In this document: piece by piece, positions 55,794 through 64,000 of the stretch
Position numbering within the stretch: position 1 is the stretch's first letter
Layout: each line of letters begins with the position of its first letter
Assembly: GCF_019320115.1 (NCBI RefSeq)
Contig: NC_089598.1
Span: 32,197,983 to 32,261,982 of the forward strand
Length of the DNA stretch: 64,000 nucleotides
Source of the DNA: Miscanthus floridulus
Lineage: Eukaryota > Streptophyta > Magnoliopsida > Poales > Poaceae
Direction: 5' to 3'
Translations under genes and position numbers: made by a program
Notes under the pieces: generated by a model
What the model saw: only the letters and a program-made list of their open reading frames with translations
Told to the model about the DNA's origin: nothing
Databases searched by the model: none

Positions 55794-56509
55794 CTATAAA
55801 TAGAGGACAAAGGAGATCGAGATAGTGAATATGTAACACTTCAGGGCAACTTTGCCATTGATAAGACAAGAAATTTGTAAATTGAAATAAGGAATATCAT
55901 AGCATAGTGGTAATGCTCCGAGACACATGATTCCCACGAATAGAAAACATGGATCCAACGATATGAGAAACAATATGTCAACTCAATGTGATGCTAGAAA
56001 AGAGAAAAATGTTAGGAAAGAAGCCACCGGCAGCCCCATACACACAGGTAAGGCTAATAATAAGGCAGAGTGGTGACTTCCTCTACCTAATATGCCGAGT
56101 ACTAAGCAATGTTGATAGCATCCGATGGCTTGAGGTCAAAACTAATAGTGTCTTGGTCATTCCCTATCTGGTGTCATGTTGCAATACTTTTTTTAGACCA
56201 ATGCATTAAAAAGGACAGTTTATGTGATATAATTTCCTTGGGAGTGCAGTTACCTTTGCAAGATATAGTCGAGAATAGTAAGCATCATGGACCATTTCTG
56301 TACTTTCATCTTAACTGTACTTTCCATATGTCCATATGGGCAGCTGCAAACAGAACATAAGACCATAGTTAAATATCCTTGGATACAAATACATAATACA
56401 ATATAAGTGTCGTTGACAAGATTGAAATCATGAAAAAAATAAAGATTTCCAGCCTACCTGAACTAGATATTCAGGCTGTGCACTCACATTATCACATATC
56501 TGTAGCTAC

Positions 56510-56667
56510 CTAGAGGCAACATGGACATTATATTCCTTGCCATGATGATAGAATTTAGCAAGGCCCCAATCTATCAGCCGGAGTTTCCGAAGCTCATGAT
56601 CTATCATAACATTGTGGGGCTTCACATCTTGATGCATAATACCTTGTAAATGGCAGTAATGTAATGC
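56510..56667 (-). pseudogene. Casein kinase 2 alpha exon fragment
   Basis: A 158-bp exon with clean sites (GGATACAG|GCA acceptor, CTAG|GTAGCT donor) encodes [20 protein letters not shown], then [20 protein letters not shown], then [12 protein letters not shown]. This is the catalytic loop and the DWG segment that marks CK2 alpha among kinases. The catalytic-loop HRD is HQD here (CGA to CAA), which would harm activity. Neighbouring CK2 exons were not found, so it is a single captured exon or a heavily decayed copy. Confidence 0.85.
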
Positions 56668-56699
56668 CTGTATCCAGAAAACAGAAATAGTTAGGCAAG

Positions 56700-57900
56700 T
56701 CAAATTCACTATAGGTTACTTGATAATTAGTTGATGACTACGGGTTCCTTGTATCTATTTTAAATCTAAATCTAAATGCTAATAAGACAAGGCCAGATTG
56801 TAATGATAGGTTCATAAGCACACAAATTAAGAAATGAATTATCAATCACAAAAGCTCCATAAAAGTGTTGTCAAATTAAGGCAGAGAATTTACTGTCTAA
56901 GAGAAAATCAAGAAAAGTGTCACCTTGGATATTCTAAATACTATTCAGTAAACCATTCAAAGCAGCAACAGAAATCGTGCAGCTATTGCCATCCACATTG
57001 ACACTTAGACAAACACAACCCTGGGACATTAAAAAGAATTAACTCAGACTCAAATATGTGTACAGACCTCTCTAATTAGTGTCGACTGGTTGACTTAGGA
57101 CCTACATGCCCATATTTTTTTTACAAATCATCATTCACATCATTGTTGGTCACACATCAAAGTCAGTGGAAAAAAAAATCTAATAACAGAACCACTAGTC
57201 ATAGCCACTAGTCGACTGGTTGACTTAAAACTCACATGCCCACATTCATATTAGTATACTATACAATTTTTCATATGTGGTTGTACTAAAAATCCATGGT
57301 GTATACAACATGCATCTCTTCTCATGCATCTCTTCTCATGGTTTTATAAGAGATAACAGAGACTTAATTAATGTGATAAATTTCAATTATAACCATAATA
57401 ATTGTCTTTCTTTTTTTCTAGATTCCCAATTAGTGATTACAGGGCGCTAAGAATTTTAAATGGTGGATTAAAAACACATTCTTTGGTACTAACTGATTCA
57501 TGTCAACAGAACCAACATGTCTTTCCTCACGAAAATGAGCACATTATTATGGCAGCCTCATGAATAAAAGCTATCTTTTGGAAATAGCAGCCAACATAGG
57601 GGGTAGACAGTATATGGACTTCTTAATATTGCAATGAGGATCAAGAGTAGTGGATAGTAAAAGAATCAAAGAAGAGGAATACATGTTAAATAGTACTTCT
57701 TATGGAGTTATCTTAGGCATGTTTCATCTAAAACCAGTGTACAGCTTTCACTAATGCAGATGAATTTTACATTATATGTAAATAGAATAGCCTAACATGT
57801 AGAAGAAATTACCTATGCTTTGAATTGGCGGTGCCTGATAGGATCCATTCTCCTGAATCAACGGACAAGGTATCCTATATATAGGAAAATATCAATAGAT
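56700..57900. other. AT-rich DNA, no gene recognised
   Basis: A local duplication is visible: gtcgactggttgacttaggacctacatgcccata (57078) versus gtcgactggttgacttaaaactcacatgcccaca (57209). There is also a 14-bp tandem copy (catgcatctcttct) at 57309. No coding feature is seen. Confidence 0.45.
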
Positions 57901-57903
57901 GCA

Positions 57904-58295
57904 TCATATCAGAGCTAGTACAAAAATCGACCAGGAACAGTAAGGTAAAAAAACCTTGCAGCGGCCAGCACGTCCCCTGCTGCTCTCCAGGTAGGCAAGG
58001 GGCCGAGGGTGTCGGCTGCAGCGGCGTAGTCGCTGAGCGCAGGGGAGCACCCGCCGTTGAGGCAGCCGCGGTGGCGGTGGGCGAGCAGGACCTGGACGCT
58101 CCACGGAGACGCGGCGCAGTCGGCTACGCTGGATCGAGGACGAGGACGCCCACGCGCGGGCACTGTGTGTGCGAGGTGGGCCAAGTCCTTGCGGCGCGGG
58201 CGCCGAGGTGCTGCGGCGGCGGCGTGGGGAAGGTGAACTCGATGTTGCCATCTTCTTCTTGCTCCTCCGGCCACGACGCTCGGCAGCACGGCCAT
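57904..58295 (-). other. GC-rich minus-strand open frame, possible captured first exon
   Basis: Two overlapping minus frames (126 and 115 codons) start at 58295 and 58251. Both are Arg/Ala/Pro-rich with no recognised domain. The position upstream of the CK2 alpha exon in the same orientation allows it to be a first exon of a captured gene, but no link can be shown. Confidence 0.25.
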
Positions 58296-58395
58296 GGCGC
58301 TCGGCAGACAGCTAGCGGCTATAGCTCGCGCATCATGAGTAGTTGTGTTTTATTACAGCTTTTTTTTTTTTTTTTGATAATAGTGTTATATTACA

Positions 58396-58720
58396 GTTGA
58401 GCTCTCAAATTCGCGGAATAGCCGCTGGCTGGCTCATCAGTTGAGCTTCGCGAGTGAGTGGAATACGGAAGCCAAGGGGGCCCAGGGCCGACCGAGGTTG
58501 TCTCGGCGACGACATCACGGCCACGCGTGTGGCTTCTGTCCCGCGACGTGTGTGAGCCAGGCAGCCGGCGCCAGGCCCAGTGGTTACGCGCCGCGGTGCA
58601 CCACCACCGCGGTCCACGCGGTGGCTTCTGGTTTCGGCCTTTGCATGTGGGCCGTGTGCGAAGCGGCCGCCGTGGCCTCTTCCGCCGCTAAGGAACTCGA
58701 TCGCTTTTGTCTAGACGATT
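58396..58720. other. GC-rich stretch, no gene recognised
   Basis: It follows a 16-base poly-T run (about 58360-58375). Open frames on both strands have no known domain. Confidence 0.3.
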
Positions 58721-58739
58721 TTTAGACGCGTTCAAAGCA

Positions 58740-59110
58740 TATTTCTAGAGGTATCTATATTTAAGGGCGATTTTTATAAAAAGATTATAAGTCTGATTTA
58801 CCTATGAAGTAGTTGTTTACAGGTATATAATGAAGTTATAGATCTCAATAAGTTCTAATACTTTTTAAATAAAAACTATTTAAGATTTTTATATGCCCAA
58901 ATATTCATTTTTAAGTTCTCTGATTATGAAAAATCATTTTTTGAATTTTTCAAACCTTCGTGGATGGAAGTACGCTCAATACCAAATTTGTAGTGCTTGA
59001 ATAGATCTACAACTTTCTGGTTAAATATTTTTTTTTTCATTTGAGATCAACCTAAATAACCAATGAAAGATGGCATGATCAAAGCCGAAGACATGTAGAG
59101 CCCACAAATC
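58740..59110. repeat. AT-rich dispersed repeat
   Basis: Phrases such as tatagatctcaataagttct and gatctacaactttctggtt resemble the repeats at 26120-26345 and 62640-62760. Nothing coding is seen. The region 59110-59740 after it also holds only short unconvincing frames. Confidence 0.4.
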
Positions 59111-59747
59111 CATCATCGAAACCATTTTGAACTATTTTAGAGGGTCAATTTGTTTAGTTTTGAAAGTTAAAAAAGAGATTAAGTTGTTCCATATCCGGCT
59201 TTTCTTTTTTCTTGAATACGCAAGAGGATTACGTATCATTGTATTAAGTAGAAAGAGTTGTGCAAATACAGAAAAAACTCCGGGGCTAAGCCGGTACTGG
59301 ACGCGAATCATATTCGGCTTTTCGAGGGTGTTTTTCAAATGTAGCCATAAGTTGAGGGGAGCAAAACGCCCCTTTGCTAGTGATTCTAGAAATGTGATGC
59401 ATGTCATGCATCCAAATTCCAAAACTTATCTATAGAAATCCTTGGATGTTCATTTGAAAAGAAAAAAAATCCTTAGATGTTGACACAAAATCTAGATTTT
59501 TACAATGGATTCACCAAGGAGGAGCTTCGCCGAAACTCTGAAAAGAATCGGGGGACAATGAAAAAGGAAATGTGTCTTCTGTTTGGTTTTGGAGCCAACA
59601 TGATGAGAGACTGTTACAGACCATCAATAACTTCGTCCGTAGCAGATCGACTGAAACTTCTTTTCTTCGGCCCAAAAAAAGTCAGTTAATTTCAAGGTAT
59701 GGTGAATCCAATGCTTTAGCTTCAGTTGGGCCTTGAACCCTTCTTGA

Positions 59748-61874
59748 TCAGGCACCCGGAGTACTGCTCGCATTTGTCGCACGCACTGCAGAGGCGGCGG
59801 CCTGATCAGCAGGCAGCGATTCTGCCACATTTCAGTAGCAAATATAGGCATCAGTTACTGACAAGAACACAAGATGATCTGCCCTGACAAAACAAACACG
59901 CCTAGTGTGTGACAAGCAAACATACACACCTGTTGTGTTGCGAGGCAATACTGGCATAGCTTGAGGCGGCGGCGGCAGCTGGAGCCTGAAGTTGTGCGAA
60001 AGCGACGGAGCCGGAAAGAAAGAGGCCTGGATCTGTACCGGTGGATGCTGCAGCAGTGGTTGTTGCACCGTGGCCTGCTGTGCCGGTGGCGGATGGTGCA
60101 CCAACGGTTGCACGGCAACCTGCTGTGCCGGCGGCGGATGCTGCACCAACGGTTGCACGGCGACCTGCTGTGCCGCCGCCGGCGGCGGTGGCAGTATCGC
60201 CCTTGGCGGCGTTGGAGGCGGATGCGCCACGTACCCGAGGTACTGGTGGTAGGCTGCCGCCGCCGTAGGCGAGGTCAGACCATAGAGCTGAGCGTAGTAG
60301 TTCTGCAGCACTTGAGGATTGGCGAGGGCCTGCTTGATCATTAGTATCGCACACATATCAAATTAGCCTCAAATTGATCAGACATGATGAACTAATAACA
60401 ACATGACAGAGCAGTAATGTTAAATGTGGATTTTCATCATACTAAAAGGAAGCCGAGCATAGTCAAAGCTTTCAGTCCAAATATATATGACCGTGGTCAA
60501 TGTCATACATGTGGTAAAACAGTGAAATTTATGGCTGCATGCATGTAGGGTGGAGCTGGCTGGGCCTAGGCATGTGCACGTCAAGTGGCACCGGCGGTTT
60601 TGCATGTGAGGAAAAGGTAAAAGCAAAGGAGATGGGAATTGAAGGGTGGTGGGGAGCATGCTTACCTGTTGGTATTGAAAGTCAGGAGGGTACCAGTACC
60701 TGCAAAAGTTTTGTGGAGCTTCTTCAGTGACTGATTTTGGACAGGAAAAAGAGCATGCTTGGGTTTGCCTGCCCACGTCTGGCCCAACCAATCCACTACT
60801 ATCACTCTATAATTCAGTAGTACGGTACATCCCCAAGGCTGTAAAGGCCAGAATCTAGATCATTGACCTACATTCCAGCTCCAGAACCATGACTACATCA
60901 TGCAATGAAAAAAAAATAACCACAACCCCAACTCTTTTAGTTCAGACAAAACAATTACTAGTACTCCTTTCCAATTTATTCTCAAGTATAGAAAAATTAA
61001 TGGAAGGATGAGCTACCGCATTTTTTTTTATGAAACCGGAGGCGTTTGACACCCTACTGGAATTTTATTGAAAAAGAGAGAGAGAGAACACTGCTTTTTG
61101 ACAAAAATCAAGCCAATTTAGAAAGAAACAAAGAAGGAAGGAGGCAGTAGCCCCTGTAGCACGATTGTGATTTGTGAAAGAGCCAAAATAAACATGGCGT
61201 TTTAATGCTTGTTATGCAGGAGGCACTAAACCCTGTAGCGCACCAATAAGCAGCAGAGATCAGTGTTGGCGCGGGAGGCAAACACCCGGGCAGGCATGGT
61301 GAAAGAGACCTCACTAGTACAACAATGGTGTGTGTGGGGGACCGAAATCTTTATCTAGGGATTCAGTGTTGAATGCCTAGATGATGATGCCGTGTCTGCC
61401 GCCCCCATCTGCATGGGCTACATCATGTACTATGGACGACGACGACCAGAGTTCGATTAGGACCAACACCCAAACTGAACCTGTACGGACTTCTAACACA
61501 ATAATGGTTTTTGAGAGCTCTGAACTGTAATAAAACACTATGGTCGTGAGTGGGCCTACGAGTTGCATTACAGTGCAGTATGTTCTGTAACGCATGGGCA
61601 TGATTCTAGTACTACTATATATACACTTCCAACGGTTTACCATCATCTGTACCCGTACCTGTATGAAGAATCTGAGCAATTTGGGGATAGAATTTGGGAA
61701 GCGAAGAAATGTATAGATGGCACGGGGAGGGCACTGACCCAAACTGAGACGGGTAGATAGCAGCTAGGCCACCACCGTGCTGCTGCTGGGGCATCATCTG
61801 GGGAGAGGACGGCGCCCTGGGGATGAATTGCGGGACCTGCAAGTGGGGTCCCTGTCCCTCGTAGGGACCCCTGC
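59748..61874 (-). CDS. RRM-family RNA-binding protein, C-terminal exons (partial gene)
   Basis: Four minus-strand exons join in phase: 61874-61739, 60699-60666, 60329-59930 and 59821-59748 (TGA), all with AG/GT borders. They give 213 residues with no stop. Sequence includes RGPYEGQGPHLQVPQFIPRA, MMPQQQHGGGLAAIYPSQFG, then YWYPPDFQYQQ, then ALANPQVLQNYYAQLYG, a Pro/Gln-rich part with three imperfect HPPPAQQVAVQPLV repeats, and the ending ASSTPGA. This Tyr/Gln/Pro-rich tail is typical of plant single-RRM proteins annotated as RBM24-like or ABA-regulated RNA-binding protein 1-like. The RRM exons are not found up to 64000, so either a long intron (holding the TIR element at 62262) separates them or the gene is truncated. 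It is the only intact coding structure here. Confidence 0.8.
61021..61080 (-). mobile_element. Retroposon 3' end with A-tail (short remnant)
   Basis: On the minus strand, caataaaattccagtagggt precedes ...ggtttcataaaaaaaa, a polyadenylation-like signal and A-run as seen at LINE/SINE or LTR-transcript 3' ends. It lies in the intron between the first two RRM-gene exons seen. An (AG)n run adjoins it. Confidence 0.35.
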
Positions 61875-62261
61875 CTGTAACAACAATTACCTGCCATGAG
61901 CTAGCGAAACGGAAGGCGAAAGCAACGAAACGGACGACGCCAAACAGACAAAATATAGATGAGGCACTGAGCTGCACTGCGGCCCGCAGGCTGCGGAGAG
62001 CAGAGCAGAGATTTCAGGCGGTGAGGGCGCGCAAGGCCGGTGGTAAAACCGACAGCGCTGTTGTTTCCATCTGCGCGTGCAGGCCGCAGCCATGTGACGT
62101 GCTCGTCGCCTTCGTCTACTGTTTTCGCGCTCGTTCCTTTTCAGTTCTCGCCAACAAGCCAAGGCTACACAGCAGCACTGAAAAGTAAGTAAAAGCACTC
62201 AGTTTTACTGCCAAGGCGTGTACGTCTGTCCGTGCCATGGCTTTCCTTCTACTAGTACCGG

Positions 62262-63009
62262 TAGGGACGAAAACAGTCGAAAACAGTTGGAAAACCTCTC
62301 GACCGTTTTCTACTTCTACATTTAAATACTAAAACGAAATCGAAAGCGGTAAAGCCGGAAACGAAAACGAACATGAACTTACGAAATATCAAAAATTTCG
62401 AAAACGAACTAATTCGAGCGGAATTATGTCGAACACGGTCGGTATACGAAAAATCAATACGAAATATTGACCCGTTGGACCAAGTGCATAACAATTAACA
62501 AGTACATAATAATTAACAAGTCCTACAACTTTCTTAAAAAGTATCTCCATTCGATATGATGTAAGGAAGATATGATTTTTTTAAGGCAACAAGCATTTGT
62601 ACGCGATTAATATATCGCTGACTTTGTTTAATTTTTTTTGAACATCTTCAAGACATCAAATGAAAAAACTAGGAACTAGAAAGTTTTAGATCTCGTCGAG
62701 AGCTATAATTTTCATATAAAATCATCTTCATCCAAGATCGTATGAAAAAGATATAATTTTTCTAAGGTTGGACTTGCAGTGGGCCAAATTTGGTTTAAAC
62801 CGAATTTCGAATTCAAGATATTCCGAATTAAAAATAGAAAAGTAGAAAACGGTCGAAAAAATGTCTAAACCGTTTTCGTTCCGATTTCGAATTTGATGTT
62901 CCGAATTTCGAACCGAATTCGAATTTATCCGAAAATACGAATTCGATCGGATTAAATGTATAAAACGATACAGTTCGGAACAGGATATTTCCGTACCGTT
63001 TTCATCCTA
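62262..63009. mobile_element. TIR-bounded non-autonomous DNA element, about 750 bp (hAT-like?)
   Basis: The left end tagggacgaaaacagtcg and the inverse of the right end, taggatgaaaacggtacg, match well. Both subterminal regions carry gaaaac/gttttc and cgaattcg motifs. The interior contains the dispersed agatctcgtcgag repeat. No transposase is present, and the flanks do not show a clean 8-bp duplication, so the superfamily is uncertain. Confidence 0.6.
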
Positions 63010-63241
63010 CTTGTCTGTTGTTGGCAAGCCTGCAACGCCAAGCAACGCAAGACAAGTTGGCAAACCAAACCAAGCATGCGTTGCGTGGTGCTGGTGCTCG
63101 TAGGAACAGCCGAACAGGGGATTTTAGTTGGTCAGGGACGCACACAGTGCGCAGTGGGATCGCATCGGCAAGCTGACCCCCAACCCCAAATCGGTCGAGT
63201 CAAAAAGGACGCAAGGAGTCCGAGTGGGCCAGTTCGGCCAG

Positions 63242-63338
63242 TATTAAAGCCGACTGATAAGATAGTTAAAGTTATTTTGCTGTGAAAGAAAAATACTAGC
63301 TAATAAGCTAGCTGATAAGTTCGAACGATCGGGCCTAA
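63242..63338. mobile_element. Partial MITE (ctgataagc...gggcc family)
   Basis: ctgataagatagttaaagtt ... gtgaaagaaaaatactagct ... gctgataagttcgaacgatc-gggcc resembles one half of a common grass MITE whose termini begin GGCC. The other end is missing. Confidence 0.4.
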
Positions 63339-63339
63339 A

Positions 63340-64000
63340 AGGATAAACCTCTCCACTAGTACCACTAGACTAGACCGCCGCCACCCCGGCCGTCCATGGC
63401 CATTGGCATGGCCTTTACGTACTTTACACCTCGCTCACGCTGGCACGGACGGGGATGAACTGGCCGCCACGCACCGACCTCGATCAACAAGGCGTCCAGT
63501 CAAAGCGAGACTCCTACCGATTAGACTACCAAAAAGAAATCGGGGGCGGGCGAGGCAAGCCTGCCGATCCAAGGAGCCCATCCATAACTGCCAGTTGGTC
63601 TGCCTGCGGCAATAAAAAATGGCGATCCATCGGGAGGATACGGGCGCGCCGCCACGCGCCCACGCGGAGTGGGGCTCCGGCCTCCGGGGACGGGGAGGGG
63701 GAGCACGAACCCAATTGAACTGACACGGCCAGCCTGGGCAAGCTCACCCGCATGGCTTCCCCGCTCGCTTCTCGCTGGCACGCAGAGCGTAGCTTGCTTT
63801 ACCCGCGCGGCCGGTCCCGTCCCCACCCGTCAGCCTCACTGCATGCCAGCCCGTACGTCGGCTACCTCCCGCCGGGCGGCCGGCCGGCCACCGGCTGGCT
63901 AACAGGAATTCTGCGCGGCCGCGTGGCGGGTTGTCGCGTTGCTGATGATGAGGGCGGGATGGGGTCGAGTCGGAACTCGGAAGGAAAAAACAACTAGACG
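63340..64000. other. GC-rich end region, no gene recognised
   Basis: GC content rises with open frames on both strands, none recognised. It could be an upstream regulatory or leader region of a gene beyond the window. Confidence 0.3.

Noticed and set aside
58350..58392. Right TIR of the third CACTA (gataatagtg at 58389)
   Set aside because: The complement does not match CACTACTATAGGAATGG beyond the first bases, no GGGGCGGCT repeats precede it, and the flanking triplets differ (gat versus tta).

Overview
The window looks like nuclear DNA of a grass (Poaceae), probably from the sorghum/sugarcane group. The evidence is CACTA families with TTTGCCGAGTG-type and CTTTAGTCCCGGTTGGT-type subterminal repeats, SIRE-type copia and chromovirus gypsy retrotransposons, Tourist-like MITEs, GT-AG introns and captured plant gene fragments. 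It is almost entirely nested transposable elements. The only convincing host gene is the 3' part of a gene for an RRM-family RNA-binding protein near the right end. All homology calls were made by eye from translated sequence; no database search was run.

Layout. 1-9580: right part of a CACTA element expanded into a higher-order tandem array of about 2.3 kb per unit, ending at a TIR. 9581-10312: a UDP-glycosyltransferase 5' fragment and one more array unit. 10320-12177: unclassified GC-rich then AT-rich DNA. 12181-23362: a complete CACTA element with matching termini and a 3-bp TAA duplication. It holds a decayed transposase_24/Ulp1-like gene, an internal cluster of terminal-type repeats, a 520-bp tandem array carrying a MITE, a tnp2 N-terminal fragment and a GRF zinc-finger gene. 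23366-28908: intergenic DNA with MITEs and a GC-rich island.

28921-54915: a nest. A MULE-like element of about 2.05 kb (inverted ends, 12-bp flanking direct repeat) carries a PPR gene fragment. It is split by a SIRE-type copia element (29367-53307). The copia is itself broken by an RTE-like LINE in its 5' LTR, a 12.8-kb chromovirus (34211-46965, minus strand) in gag, an antisense LTR piece where pol should be, and a solo LTR in its 3' LTR. Clear target-site duplications fix the insertion order.

55175-58720: start of a third CACTA family with captured EH-domain-protein and casein kinase 2 alpha exons. 59748-61874: four intact exons of the RRM-protein gene. 62262-63009: a TIR-bounded non-autonomous element. 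63340-64000: GC-rich sequence with no recognised gene.

The most striking object is an extra sense-strand ORF (44012-43023) between the 5' LTR and gag of the chromovirus. It starts with the first 13 residues of mature histone H3, including K4 and K9, followed by a possible dsRNA-binding-like region, a coiled coil and an acidic tail. The same element encodes an integrase with a chromodomain remnant, so it once carried both an H3-tail look-alike and a potential H3-tail reader.
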